Of a DNA stretch of 48,000 bases, positions 32,868-43,376 are shown piece by piece (position 1 is the first letter of the stretch; every line of letters begins with the position of its first letter). Below the pieces are notes generated by a model. That model saw nothing but the letters and a program-made list of their open reading frames with translations, did not search any database and was not told the origin of the DNA. The position numbers were made by a program, and so were the translations under genes. The DNA comes from Pseudomonadota bacterium (GTDB taxonomy: Bacteria > Desulfobacterota > Desulfobacteria > Desulfobacterales > Desulfobacteraceae). The stretch is from positions 1-48,000 of the forward strand of contig JAHJLV010000046.1 of assembly GCA_018821535.1 (NCBI GenBank). The letters are read 5' to 3'.

Positions 32868-34070
32868 ATGAGCCAGCCTGTTAATCATCAGTCTGTTAAT
32901 ACGCAGGTTATTAACAGATGGTATTGTTCTGTCTGTCATGAAAAAATTGATGCCGATAACAAACCTGAAATCTGTCCGGTTTGCAAAGCAGATGAAAGAA
33001 TGATGATACATAGAGATGATATGCCCGAATCTCTGGACCAGGTAAGGGATATGGCAAGAAAAAAGCTCAAAGGGATTTGTGCGGCATATCCGTTTTGCGA
33101 CGGAAATTTTGATAAAATCTGTCAAAAGGAAGCCTATGGCAAGCCGATCGGGCTGGGCGGCGCAGGCCAGGGATATTCTTTTCGTGCAAATGTACAGGCC
33201 CTGGCTCAGGTTCAATTGAACATGTCTGTTCTCGGGGATCATTTTGAACCAAACACTAAGTGCAGTTTTTTGGGGATTGACCTGGATTTGCCTGTTCTGG
33301 CATCATCCACTGCAGGGGCTCAAAAATATAATGATGCAATAGATGAAACCCAGTTCTGCATGTCCGTGCTCAAGGGTGCAAAAGAAGCAGGAACTATTGG
33401 GCTTCGGGGCGACACCTGGTTTTATACGCCAGAGGATAATCCATCCTTAAAAGCCATGAAGGCCTGTGAGGGATACGGAATTCCCATATTTAAACCCAGA
33501 TCCCAGGATGTTTTAAAAAGATTGATCGAACAAGCGGAAGAATTGAACTGTAAAGCTGTGGGTATTGATCTGGACGGCTGCGGATCAACCATTATGGCTG
33601 CCCATGGTCAGCCTGTTTTTAAAAAAAGTATCAAAGAGATTGAAGAGTTGGTGAATTTTACAAAACTTCCGTTCATTGCCAAGGGAATCATGCTGCCGGA
33701 TGAAGCACAAAAATGTATGGATTCCGGTGTGTCAGTGATTTCTGTATCCAACCACGGCGGGCGGGTACTGGATTCAACACCCGGGGTTGCGACCATACTG
33801 CCATTGATCCGGAAAAAACTGGGGAACTCGGTGACCATAACCGCAGATGGCGGTATCCGAACCGGATATGATGTTTTAAAAATGCTTGCTCTGGGTGCAG
33901 ATGCGGTTTTTTTGGGCCGAGATATTATCCGTGCTGCGGTCGGGGCCGGAAGCCTGGGCGTCAAACTGCATTTTGATCACATCCGGAAAACATTAAAAAA
34001 AGCCATGTTTATGACAGGTGCCCGGGACATAAAAATGGTAAATCTGAATATTATATTTAAATCTGAATAA
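32868..34070 (+). CDS. Rubredoxin-domain FMN-dependent alpha-hydroxy acid dehydrogenase
   Basis: A 400-residue protein. Residues ~17-45 form a rubredoxin-like Cys4 site (WYCSVCHEK ... EICPVCKAD; Cys20, 23, 36, 39). The rest is the FMN-dependent (S)-2-hydroxy acid oxidase/dehydrogenase TIM barrel: VLASSTAGAQ, FIAKGIML, the catalytic SVSNHGGRVLDS (His and Arg) and ITADGGIRTGYDVLKML with GADAVFLGRD. A CDGNFDKIC segment (~77-85) adds two Cys. Lactate or a similar hydroxy acid is the likely electron donor, passed by the rubredoxin site. AAGGAG precedes the ATG. A flavodoxin gene follows 14 nt later. Confidence 0.82.
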   Translation: MSQPVNHQSVNTQVINRWYCSVCHEKIDADNKPEICPVCKADERMMIHRDDMPESLDQVRDMARKKLKGICAAYPFCDGNFDKICQKEAYGKPIGLGGAGQGYSFRANVQALAQVQLNMSVLGDHFEPNTKCSFLGIDLDLPVLASSTAGAQKYNDAIDETQFCMSVLKGAKEAGTIGLRGDTWFYTPEDNPSLKAMKACEGYGIPIFKPRSQDVLKRLIEQAEELNCKAVGIDLDGCGSTIMAAHGQPVFKKSIKEIEELVNFTKLPFIAKGIMLPDEAQKCMDSGVSVISVSNHGGRVLDSTPGVATILPLIRKKLGNSVTITADGGIRTGYDVLKMLALGADAVFLGRDIIRAAVGAGSLGVKLHFDHIRKTLKKAMFMTGARDIKMVNLNIIFKSE

Positions 34071-34084
34071 ATTAAGGAGGACGT

Positions 34085-34516
34085 ATGGCAAAAGTATTGA
34101 TTGTATATGCAACAAGGGCTGAGGAAACAACAGGTATTGCTAATCTTATTGCTGAAGGTATCAGAATTTCAGGTCATGAAGCCATTGTAAAAAAAGCCAC
34201 TGAAATTAAAAACGAAGAAGACTTAAAAGGGTATGATGGATATGCATTCGGCTCTCCAACCTACCATGGTGAAATGATTCAGGGAATGAAGCAATTGCTT
34301 TTTATTGCTGAAAGAGCAGGATTAAATGATAAACCTGGCGGCGCATTCGGCGCATACGGCTGGAGTGGAGAGGCTGCGGAAAGAATATTTGAAACCATGC
34401 AGCATATTTATGGCATGAAAATGGTTTCAGGCCCTCTGATGCTTAAAACAAGTCGTATCGAAGGTGGCCTGAAAGCGGCTCAGGGATATGGAAAAGAGAT
34501 TGTTGCTTTGTTATAG
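34085..34516 (+). CDS. Flavodoxin-domain protein
   Basis: A 143-residue flavodoxin-like protein: VLIVYATRAEETTGIANLIAEG (FMN phosphate loop), YAFGSPTYHGEM and FGAYGWSGEAAERI, the last typical of the flavodoxin domain of A-type flavoproteins (FprA). The metallo-beta-lactamase diiron domain is absent. It should be a one- or two-electron carrier, possibly for the adjacent FMN dehydrogenase. AGGAGG precedes the ATG. Confidence 0.88.
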   Translation: MAKVLIVYATRAEETTGIANLIAEGIRISGHEAIVKKATEIKNEEDLKGYDGYAFGSPTYHGEMIQGMKQLLFIAERAGLNDKPGGAFGAYGWSGEAAERIFETMQHIYGMKMVSGPLMLKTSRIEGGLKAAQGYGKEIVALL

Positions 34517-34543
34517 TTCATAAACATATTCAGGGGGGAAAAA

Positions 34544-34990
34544 ATGAATGATATGCATGTGATTATCAGGTGTCCATCCTGCAGGGCAAAAAACAAAGTC
34601 CCCTTGTCCCGGATAGACGATCAACCGGTCTGTGGAAAGTGCAAAGTCCCATTGCCTGTGGATACGCTTAGTCGGACCGTGGATGTTACGGATCAGAATT
34701 TTAATCAGGAGGTTTTAGCGTCCACATTGCCGGTTCTGGTAGATTGCTGGGCGCCATGGTGCGGTCCGTGCAGAAGTTTTGCTCCGGTTCTTGATGATTT
34801 GGCCAAAAAATATAAAGCCCGGTTGAAAATTGCCAAGTTGAATGTGGATGAAAATCCAGTCACAGGATCACGGTATGCGGTTTCAAGTGTTCCAACCCTG
34901 TTACTGGTTAAGAATGGAAATATTGTGGATAAGCTCACCGGGGCGCTTCCAAAAGAGCAATTGGAAAGGCAGATTGGAAGAATTCTTTGA
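34544..34990 (+). CDS. trxC: Thioredoxin 2 with N-terminal zinc ribbon
   Basis: A 148-residue thioredoxin of the TrxC type: an N-terminal Cys4 zinc ribbon (IRCPSCRAKN ... PVCGKCKVP) and a thioredoxin domain with active site WCGPCRS, cis-Pro SSVPTLLLV and KLTGALP. TrxC-type proteins are linked to oxidative stress responses. It is third in the hydroxy-acid dehydrogenase / flavodoxin operon and overlaps the next gene by 17 bp. GGGGG lies upstream of the ATG. Confidence 0.93.
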   Translation: MNDMHVIIRCPSCRAKNKVPLSRIDDQPVCGKCKVPLPVDTLSRTVDVTDQNFNQEVLASTLPVLVDCWAPWCGPCRSFAPVLDDLAKKYKARLKIAKLNVDENPVTGSRYAVSSVPTLLLVKNGNIVDKLTGALPKEQLERQIGRIL

Positions 34991-35945
34991 CAAAAATTGC
35001 AATGAATTTATTGATTGGCTGAATGATCAATGGAGTTTCAACTACAGAAAACAAAGACCGGATATTGCGATAGAAGGATCTCCTGAAAGAACGGTTTCCC
35101 GAACAGTGATTCAGAATCAATCCAATGACTTGTTTCTAATCGAAAAATTTTCAAAGTATAAATTTGAGAGCCGCCAGACGGTTGCCATTGCCGTTGATTA
35201 TCTGAATAAACAGGGGCTGGATATGGCCCTTGGCTATCAAAAAACAATTTATGGTGAATTTTTACCTTTCTGGAAAGACCATTTTTATGGTCTTTCTCCT
35301 TTTTTGAGCAGTTCGATTCTGGTTCGGCCGGATTATCTTCATTCTTTCCGGATGGGAGAAAGCTTTTCATTTTTCCTGGGAAAAATGAAAGCAGCATCTA
35401 ACGGGATAGAGGAAAATCTGCCACTGCAAAAATTTTCAATCAAAATTTATATCTATAAATTATTTTCACAAATAAAGAAATTTGACCCAGAATGGTATCA
35501 ACAATTTTTTCCTTTTTTGACCTTTTTGGAAAATCGGTTCATGCGTGTTCATGATCATCTGCCAATGGGGTTTTGTCATGGTGATCTTCATCCGCTGAAT
35601 GTGATCTGGGATAAGGATCAGATCAAAGCTGTCATTGACTGGGAATTTTTAGGAATAAAGCCGCAGATATATGATGCGGCAAATCTGGTTGGATGCGCCG
35701 GGATAGAGAATCCAGAAGGTCTTGTGATGGAAATGATTCAAACATTCTTGCATACCCTTAGAGCACAGAACTTTTTTTATGATGCCGGTTGGGAGCTGTT
35801 CCCGGAGTATGTACTGGCACTACGGTTTGCATGGTTGTCTGAGTGGCTGAGAAAAAAAGATCACCAGATGATTGCAATGGAAACTGTATTCATGAAAATT
35901 CTTATGGATAATATGGATGACCTGAGACAGGCCTGGAAAATTTAA
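34974..35945 (+). CDS. Aminoglycoside phosphotransferase-like kinase
   Basis: A ~323-residue protein with the APH/choline kinase-type catalytic motifs: GFCHGDLHPLNVIWD (catalytic Asp, ~205) and VIDWEFLG (metal-binding Asp, ~220). N-terminal lobe features include TVIQNQSNDLFLIEKFS. The substrate is unknown; such kinases in bacteria act on small molecules, sugars or lipids and seldom give drug resistance. No ATG sits at a sensible place: TTG 34974, preceded by AAAGG, is the best start and overlaps trxC by 17 bp. It is the last gene before the ATP synthase spacer. Confidence 0.75.
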   Translation: MEEFFDKNCNEFIDWLNDQWSFNYRKQRPDIAIEGSPERTVSRTVIQNQSNDLFLIEKFSKYKFESRQTVAIAVDYLNKQGLDMALGYQKTIYGEFLPFWKDHFYGLSPFLSSSILVRPDYLHSFRMGESFSFFLGKMKAASNGIEENLPLQKFSIKIYIYKLFSQIKKFDPEWYQQFFPFLTFLENRFMRVHDHLPMGFCHGDLHPLNVIWDKDQIKAVIDWEFLGIKPQIYDAANLVGCAGIENPEGLVMEMIQTFLHTLRAQNFFYDAGWELFPEYVLALRFAWLSEWLRKKDHQMIAMETVFMKILMDNMDDLRQAWKI

Positions 35946-36197
35946 CTATAAAAAATTAAATTCAGATAAACGCATTTTTTTAGCTTCAAAACAGATGTCT
36001 GCATTTTGAAATAACTCCTTCGTAAACCCTAAAATATTTTGGTGTTCAATTTTTCTATATAATATTGACAAATGACTGTCTGAATGTTACTCAAGTCTCG
36101 ATTTGATTTGAATTCAGGCTGTTTTTTGGACCAAGAACAGTCAGTAGGATATAAGTGATTGAATTTTTAATAATTATTAACTGGCGGAGGGAATTTT

Positions 36198-36629
36198 ATG
36201 ATAACTGTGATTCCTGATATATCAACCGTATATCAGATGATCAATTTCCTTGTTCTGCTTTTTGTGCTCAATCTGGTTTTGTACAAACCGATTCGTAACG
36301 TTCTTCTGGAAAGAAAGGCAAAAATAAAAGGGATGCAGGATGGGGCTGAAAAGGCCGCAACTGCCCTTGTTGCCGGTGAAGATGCGTATAAAAACGGATT
36401 GAAAAAAGCCAGATCCGAAGGCTTGAAAAACAAAGAAGCCTTTCTGGACGAAGCATCTCAAGAAGAAAAGGAAATAATCGATAAGATTAACAAGAAAGCT
36501 CAGGCCAATCTTGCTCAGATCAAAAAGCAGGTGGCAGAAGAAACCGAGCTGGCCCGAAAAGCGCTTGAAAGCGAGGTGGAGGTATTTGCCAAAGCCATCG
36601 GTGAAAAGATTCTTGGGAGGGCTTTCTGA
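36198..36629 (+). CDS. atpF': ATP synthase F0 subunit b'
   Basis: A 143-residue stator subunit: N-terminal transmembrane helix (MINFLVLLFVLNLVLYKPI, ~11-29) and a long charged coiled coil. Two b-type genes in a row (b' then b) are usual in this phylum. GGAGGG precedes the ATG. The 250-bp AT-rich spacer upstream contains a TATAAT (36058-36063) and a TTGACA (36065-36070), but no well spaced pair stands out. Its stop overlaps the next ATG by one base (TGATG). The atpB and atpE genes must lie elsewhere. Confidence 0.9.
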   Translation: MITVIPDISTVYQMINFLVLLFVLNLVLYKPIRNVLLERKAKIKGMQDGAEKAATALVAGEDAYKNGLKKARSEGLKNKEAFLDEASQEEKEIIDKINKKAQANLAQIKKQVAEETELARKALESEVEVFAKAIGEKILGRAF

Positions 36630-37225
36630 TGAAAAAAACTGGGATGAAAATTAAACTGCTGCGAACATCATTATTTGTTGCAGCAATACTGTTGACAACC
36701 TTCAGCATTCTCTGGGCGGCATCAAGTGGTGGTCATGGTGAAGTGCATAATGCATGGACATCAAATGACACCTGGAAAACGCTGAATTTTGCACTTCTTG
36801 CCATTGGTGTGATCTTTATTGCCTCAAAAATCCTCCCCTCATTGTTAAGATCTCGAGCCAAGGGAATTGAGGATGAGATTAAAGCACTGGAGTCAAAAAA
36901 GGCAGAAGCTGAAAAAAACCTTGCTGATTATCAGGCCAAATTTAAAAATATTGAACAGGAATCCAAACAGATTATTTCTGACTATATTAAGCAGGGTCAG
37001 GAGGCAAAGACCAGGATCATTGAGAGCGCAGAAGCCCAGGCTGAAAAACTGGAAGAAATGGCCAAACGCAATATTGAACAGGAGTTTAAATCAGCCAGAA
37101 TGAAGCTTCAACAGGAGATCGTTGAAAAAGCCATTGAAAAAGCTCAGGAAGTCATTGTTGCCTCTATTTCATCGGATGATCAGGATAAACTTGTTGATGA
37201 ATATTTGAAAAAGGTGGTGGCATAA
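36629..37225 (+). CDS. atpF: ATP synthase F0 subunit b
   Basis: A 198-residue b subunit with a signal-like N-terminal hydrophobic stretch (LLRTSLFVAAILLTTFSILWAA), a second hydrophobic helix (LNFALLAIGVIFIASKILPSLL) and the long coiled-coil dimerisation region. The extra N-terminal signal-like segment is known in deltaproteobacterial b subunits. Coupled by one-base overlaps to atpF' and atpH. Confidence 0.9.
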   Translation: MKKTGMKIKLLRTSLFVAAILLTTFSILWAASSGGHGEVHNAWTSNDTWKTLNFALLAIGVIFIASKILPSLLRSRAKGIEDEIKALESKKAEAEKNLADYQAKFKNIEQESKQIISDYIKQGQEAKTRIIESAEAQAEKLEEMAKRNIEQEFKSARMKLQQEIVEKAIEKAQEVIVASISSDDQDKLVDEYLKKVVA

Positions 37226-37776
37226 TGAAAAATTTAGTAGTAGCAAAGCGTTATGCTAAAGCATTGATTCTTATCGGCCAGGAAGACGGTCAGGCAGAGC
37301 AGTATAATAAAGAGCTCGGGGCGGTTGTCGATCTGTTTAATACACAGGAAGGCTTTGAAAAAACACTGATCAACCCTTTGTATAACAAGAATGACAGAAA
37401 AAAAGTTCTTAAGGCTGTTTTAGATGCCACAGACCTGTCAGCCATCATGAAATCTTTTCTGGTTCTTTTGTTTGATAAGAAACGGATTGGTTTTTTACGG
37501 GAAATTGCTACATATTATAATGACCTGGCAGATGAACTCAAGGGTGTTGTCAAGGCCACTATCGTTTCTGCATCAGAACTTTCGCAGGACGCAGTGGATA
37601 AAATTAAACAAGCCCTGTCAAAAAAAACCGGGAAGAATATTGTTCTGAATGTTGAGCAGGACCCAGGCCTTATTGGCGGCGTTGTTACAAAAATTGGGGA
37701 CCTTGTTCTGGATGGCAGCGTTAAAACTCAGCTGATTAATTTGAGAGAAACATTAAAAAAAGGTGAGAGTGTCTAA
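37225..37776 (+). CDS. atpH: ATP synthase F1 subunit delta
   Basis: A 183-residue delta subunit: start [16 protein letters not shown], middle [14 protein letters not shown], and C-terminal [28 protein letters not shown], the conserved OSCP-type signature. It links the F1 head to the b stalk. It overlaps atpF and atpA by one base each (TAATG). Confidence 0.93.
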   Translation: MKNLVVAKRYAKALILIGQEDGQAEQYNKELGAVVDLFNTQEGFEKTLINPLYNKNDRKKVLKAVLDATDLSAIMKSFLVLLFDKKRIGFLREIATYYNDLADELKGVVKATIVSASELSQDAVDKIKQALSKKTGKNIVLNVEQDPGLIGGVVTKIGDLVLDGSVKTQLINLRETLKKGESV

Positions 37777-39290
37777 TGGAAATTAAAGCAGAAGAAATAA
37801 GCCAAATAATAAAAGACCAGATCAAAGGTTTTGATGCAGACGTCGATCTGAGTGAAACTGGAATTGTACTTTCTGCGGGTGATGGTATTGCCCGTGTATA
37901 TGGCCTTGAAAAAGTAAAAGCAATGGAGCTGGTTGAATTCCCCGGCGGGATTCTGGGGCTTGCATTGAACCTTGAATCTGATAACGTCGGTGTTGCGATT
38001 CTGGGTGATGATAAGGTCATTAAAGAAGGTGATGTGGTAAAACGAACCGATCGTATTGCCTCAGTCCCTGTCGGTGAAGCCCTTCTTGGACGTGTTGTCA
38101 CCACAACAGGTGAGCCGGTTGACGGTAAAGGTCCAATCAATTCCGATGTTTATATGAATATGGAACTGGTTGCTCCGGGTGTTATTGCCAGAAAAGGGGT
38201 TCATGAACCCTGCTATACCGGTGCAAAAGCGGTTGACGGGATGACACCTGTGGGTCGTGGCCAGCGTGAGCTGATCATCGGTGACCGTCAGATCGGTAAA
38301 ACAGCGGTTGCAGTTGATGCGATCATTGCCCAGAAAGAAAGCGGCATCAAATGTATCTATGTTGCCTGCGGCCAGAAGAAATCAACCGTTGCTCAGGTTG
38401 TTGCAGCCCTTGAAGAACATGGTGCGATGGAATACACAACAGTTGTCATTGCCTCTGCATCAGAGCCTGCAGCCATGCAGTACCTGGCTCCCTATGCAGG
38501 ATGTGCCATGGGTGAATACTTCAGAGATAAAGGTGAGCATGCCCTGATTATTTATGACGATCTTTCAAAACAGGCTGCTGCATATCGCCAGGTATCTTTG
38601 CTTCTCAGACGTCCGCCGGGACGTGAAGCTTTCCCGGGTGATATTTTCTACAACCATTCACGTCTGCTGGAACGGTCTGCGAAAATGAGCGATGAGCTGG
38701 GTGCAGGTTCCCTGACAGCACTTCCAATTATTGAAACCCAGGAAGGTGACGTATCCGCATTTATTCCGACCAACGTTATCTCCATCACGGATGGTCAGAT
38801 TTTCCTTGATAAAGCACTTTTCTTTGCAGGTATTCGGCCTGCAATCGACGTAGGACTTTCAGTTTCCCGAGTTGGTGGTGCAGCCCAGGTTAAAGCCATG
38901 AAACAGGTCGCAGGAACACTTCGTCTGGATCTTGCCCAGTTCCGTGAACTGGAAGCCTTTGCCGCATTTGGTTCAGACCTTGATGCTGCGACTCAAAGAC
39001 AGCTGACCCGTGGAGAGCGCCTGGTTGAACTGCTGAAACAACCGCAGTTCAAACCGCTTCCAATGGAAAAAATGGTTACAGCGCTTTATGCCGGGACTAA
39101 AGGGTATATTGATAAATACCCAAAAACCGCTGTTGCTAAATATGAAGAAGGTCTTTATACCTTTGTTGAGAATCGGTTCCCTGAAATTTTCTCCGGTTTA
39201 AAAGAGAAGAAAGAGATTACTTCAGAAATCGAAGCCAAGCTCAAACAATGCCTTGAAGCTTATGACGAAGAATTCAAAGATACCCTTTAG
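37776..39290 (+). CDS. atpA: ATP synthase F1 subunit alpha
   Basis: A 504-residue alpha subunit, normal length. N-terminal [12 protein letters not shown]-loop [15 protein letters not shown] (~169), the alpha signature region [12 protein letters not shown] and [22 protein letters not shown]. It carries the non-catalytic nucleotide sites of F1. The next gene starts 58 bp later. Confidence 0.97.
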   Translation: MEIKAEEISQIIKDQIKGFDADVDLSETGIVLSAGDGIARVYGLEKVKAMELVEFPGGILGLALNLESDNVGVAILGDDKVIKEGDVVKRTDRIASVPVGEALLGRVVTTTGEPVDGKGPINSDVYMNMELVAPGVIARKGVHEPCYTGAKAVDGMTPVGRGQRELIIGDRQIGKTAVAVDAIIAQKESGIKCIYVACGQKKSTVAQVVAALEEHGAMEYTTVVIASASEPAAMQYLAPYAGCAMGEYFRDKGEHALIIYDDLSKQAAAYRQVSLLLRRPPGREAFPGDIFYNHSRLLERSAKMSDELGAGSLTALPIIETQEGDVSAFIPTNVISITDGQIFLDKALFFAGIRPAIDVGLSVSRVGGAAQVKAMKQVAGTLRLDLAQFRELEAFAAFGSDLDAATQRQLTRGERLVELLKQPQFKPLPMEKMVTALYAGTKGYIDKYPKTAVAKYEEGLYTFVENRFPEIFSGLKEKKEITSEIEAKLKQCLEAYDEEFKDTL

Positions 39291-39348
39291 GAATTTTGGA
39301 ATTGATCGTTAGAATATTTATTAACTATAAGCTTGAAAGGTAGATCAT

Positions 39349-40242
39349 ATGGCAACTTTAAAAGAAGTAAAATTAAAAATAGTCAGTGTCAAAAAGACTA
39401 AACAGATTACCTCTGCCATGAAAATGGTTGCCACTTCAAGATTACGTGGGGCACAGAATGCCATGGAAGCATTTAAGCCTTATGCTGGCAAGTTTGCTGA
39501 AGTTCTGGGGAGCATTGCCGGTAAATCCGGTGAGGATGCAAGCCCATTGCTTATCCCCCGTGATAGTGTTCAAAAAGTGGTGGTTATTCTCTGTACGTCC
39601 GACAGAGGGCTTTGTGGCGGTTTTAATACAAATTTAATTACAAAAGCTGAAAAATTTATTAAATCAGAGCTTGAAGAAAAAGATGTCTCCCTGGTGTGTT
39701 TTGGTAAAAAGGGCAGAGACTGGGCAAAAAAATACCCTCATCGGATCGAAGATCAGCATATCGGTGTCGTGGGCGGTACTATAGAATTTGCTGTTGCATC
39801 CTCTTCAGGACAGAAAATGATAAACAGTTTCCTTGATGGAGCTGTTGATGAGGTATATCTGATTTATTCTGAGTTTGTTAGCATGGCAAGACAGGAAGCA
39901 ACTATAAAAAAGATTCTTCCCATACCTTCACTTGAAGCTGTGGCTGGAGAAAAGGAATCTGCTGCAGATGCAGGGTTTCTTCCTGAGCATATTTGTGAAC
40001 CATCGTCTGATGCGTTGCTTGGTGAAATGCTTCCAAAGAATATCTTTATTCAGATATATGATGCACTGCTCAAGACTTCAACCAGCGAGCATGCCGCCCG
40101 AATGAGAGCGATGGAAAATGCGACCAAAGCATGTGAGGATATGGTTGATGAACTCCAGACAATATTCAATAAAACCAGACAGGCCGGTATTACAGCCGAT
40201 CTGATGGATATTGTCGGTGGTGCGGAAGCACTTAAAGGATAA
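39349..40242 (+). CDS. atpG: ATP synthase F1 subunit gamma
   Basis: A 297-residue gamma subunit. The N-terminal coiled-coil strand TKQITSAMKMVATSRLRGAQ and C-terminal ERAAAMRAME-like helix (EHAARMRAMENATKAC, FNKTRQAGIT) are the rotor shaft; SDRGLCGGFNTNL is a family hallmark. Normal length. Confidence 0.96.
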   Translation: MATLKEVKLKIVSVKKTKQITSAMKMVATSRLRGAQNAMEAFKPYAGKFAEVLGSIAGKSGEDASPLLIPRDSVQKVVVILCTSDRGLCGGFNTNLITKAEKFIKSELEEKDVSLVCFGKKGRDWAKKYPHRIEDQHIGVVGGTIEFAVASSSGQKMINSFLDGAVDEVYLIYSEFVSMARQEATIKKILPIPSLEAVAGEKESAADAGFLPEHICEPSSDALLGEMLPKNIFIQIYDALLKTSTSEHAARMRAMENATKACEDMVDELQTIFNKTRQAGITADLMDIVGGAEALKG

Positions 40243-40277
40243 AATTAGATATACTTAATATGAAAACAGCTTTATAG

Positions 40278-41693
<1,416 letters not shown>

Positions 41694-41710
41694 AAATCCG
41701 GAGGGATATC

Positions 41711-42121
41711 ATGGCTGAAAAACTGATGTTAGAAGTCGTAACGCCCCAGAAAGCAGTAGTCAGTGAAGAGGTTCAAAGTGTTGTTGCTCCGGGTTCTGAA
41801 GGTGAATTTGGTGTGCTTAAAAATCATACGACCTTTTTGACTTCACTGAATGCAGGGGCTTTGAAATACATTGATTCAAAGGGCGCAACTAGGTATCTTT
41901 TTGTAAATGGTGGATTTGCGGAGGTTTTACCGGACAAGGTCACCATACTTGCAGAATCTGCGGAAAGAAGAAGGGATATTGATCTTGACCGTGCAGAGAA
42001 GGCCAAACAAAGAGCAGAAAAAAGGCTTGCTGATAAATCCGCCAAGGTGGATATTATCCGAGCAGAAGCTGCCCTTAGGAGAGCAATTTACAGAATAAAT
42101 ATCAAAAAATCTTTAAAGTGA
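41711..42121 (+). CDS. atpC: ATP synthase F1 subunit epsilon
   Basis: A 136-residue epsilon subunit: N-terminal beta barrel (LEVVTPQKAVVSEEVQSVVAPG, GEFGVLKNH, FVNGGFAEVLPDKVTILAE) and C-terminal helices (DRAEKAKQRAEKRL, ALRRAIYRINI) that regulate rotation. Preceded by GGAGGG. Last gene of the operon; a terminator follows at 42176. Confidence 0.94.
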   Translation: MAEKLMLEVVTPQKAVVSEEVQSVVAPGSEGEFGVLKNHTTFLTSLNAGALKYIDSKGATRYLFVNGGFAEVLPDKVTILAESAERRRDIDLDRAEKAKQRAEKRLADKSAKVDIIRAEAALRRAIYRINIKKSLK

Positions 42122-42175
42122 AGATCGGTTTCAACAGGTAAAAAAAATTTTCATTCATTTGAAAATTATTACAAT

Positions 42176-42216
42176 AAGGGGGGTGTTTCCAAGAAATTGG
42201 GCATCCCTTTTATTTT
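42176..42216 (+). terminator. Terminator of the ATP synthase operon
   Basis: A GG-rich arm (AAGGGGGGTG, from 42176) pairs, with some G-U pairs, with CATCCCTTTT (42202-42211) across a 16-nt loop, followed by TATTTTA. Confidence 0.6.
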
Positions 42217-42261
42217 ACTATGTTTAACAGTTTTCATACAAATTTGCAGCAGAGAGGGACT

Positions 42262-43002
42262 ATGGACTTACATCAGGAACTTGCAGTCATTATACTGGCA
42301 GCAGGAAAAGGAACCCGGATGAAATCAGATAAAGCAAAAGTGCTTCATCTGGTCTCAGGGAAAACGATGGTATCCCATGTGGTGGATTGTGCTGTTAAAA
42401 TTGCAGGAGATAATGTCCATGTGGTTATCGGTCATCAGGCCGAAGAAGTGAAAAAAGAAATCACACAATTTTTTAATGTTAAATTTGCCTTGCAGACTCA
42501 ACTTCTGGGTACAGGTGATGCTGTCAAGTCAGCAATACCTGATCTGGGGCAAGAAGTCAAACATGTGCTGGTTTTATGTGGAGATGTCCCATTGATCCAG
42601 GAAAGCACACTTAAATATCTGGTTGCCCAACATATTACCCATAATAATCAAATAACAGTTTTGGCAACTGATATCGAAAATCCTGCCGGGTATGGCCGTA
42701 TTGTTTTCAAGGATACTGGACAAATGAAATGTATCCGGGAGGAGGCTGATGCAAGTGATGATGAAAAAAAGATTAAAAAAGTGAATACCGGGATTTATTG
42801 TTTCGAAAAACAGCTTCTTATATCCGCAATTAATGATCTCAAGCCTGACAATAATCAGGCAGAATATTATTTGACTGATGTGATTGAAATTGCACAGAAA
42901 AAACAGGAAAAAATCGGAGTGGTTACCATGTCGGATCATCGTCAGGTCATGGGTGTGAATACGCTTGAAGACCTTGAAACAGTGCAATCTTTGATCCTTT
43001 GA
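42262..43002 (+). CDS. GlmU-type UDP-GlcNAc pyrophosphorylase domain, single-domain
   Basis: A 246-residue nucleotidyltransferase with the GlmU N-domain motifs: VIILAAGKGTRMKSDKAKVLH, QLLGTGDAV, VLCGDVPLI, YGRIVF, REEADAS, VNTGIYCF and NNQAEYYLTDVI. The left-handed beta-helix acetyltransferase domain of bifunctional GlmU is absent; the frame ends right where the N-domain normally ends (GVNTLEDLE). It should make UDP-N-acetylglucosamine from GlcNAc-1-P and UTP; the acetyltransferase step would need another protein. ATG 42262 with GAGAGGG upstream is preferred over ATG 42220, which starts in the spacer. Confidence 0.85.
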   Translation: MDLHQELAVIILAAGKGTRMKSDKAKVLHLVSGKTMVSHVVDCAVKIAGDNVHVVIGHQAEEVKKEITQFFNVKFALQTQLLGTGDAVKSAIPDLGQEVKHVLVLCGDVPLIQESTLKYLVAQHITHNNQITVLATDIENPAGYGRIVFKDTGQMKCIREEADASDDEKKIKKVNTGIYCFEKQLLISAINDLKPDNNQAEYYLTDVIEIAQKKQEKIGVVTMSDHRQVMGVNTLEDLETVQSLIL

Positions 43003-43017
43003 TATGGAATGAATTGC

Positions 43018-43047
43018 TTGACTTTGTAAGATATTTTGAACTATACT
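43018..43047 (+). promoter_or_regulatory. Sigma-70-type promoter for zapBA
   Basis: TTGACT (43018-43023), 18-bp spacer, TATACT (43042-43047), then about 20 bases to the zapB ATG. Confidence 0.55.
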
Positions 43048-43073
43048 TGGCTTAAATTAGCTTAAAAGAGACT

Positions 43074-43331
43074 ATGGAATTGGTTAAAAATCTGATTGAA
43101 ATTAAGTTTGATGATATCAATAGCAAAATCGATTTTATGATTGAGTTATGTCAGGCGCTTAAGGCAGAAAATCGTGAGTTGTCAAGCAAAATAAAACAGC
43201 TTGAAGAAGATCTTGAAACAAGAATAGATACTGAAAAAAAATTTTCACAACAGGATATTCTGACTCATTCAAAAATTGACACGCTTTTGAAAAAACTGGA
43301 TGATTTTTCAAATAATGTGACCAAGGCATAA
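43074..43331 (+). CDS. zapB: ZapB-like coiled-coil cell division protein
   Basis: An 85-residue protein that is almost entirely coiled coil (LCQALKAENRELSSKIKQLEEDLE), like ZapB, which bundles FtsZ-ring components through ZapA. Identification rests on size, coiled coil and position directly before zapA; sequence in this family is poorly conserved. Preceded by AAGAGA and a good promoter. Confidence 0.7.
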   Translation: MELVKNLIEIKFDDINSKIDFMIELCQALKAENRELSSKIKQLEEDLETRIDTEKKFSQQDILTHSKIDTLLKKLDDFSNNVTKA

Positions 43332-43376
43332 TCATCAAACCAATGAATGCAGATATTTTGCAAAAAAGGGATTTCT

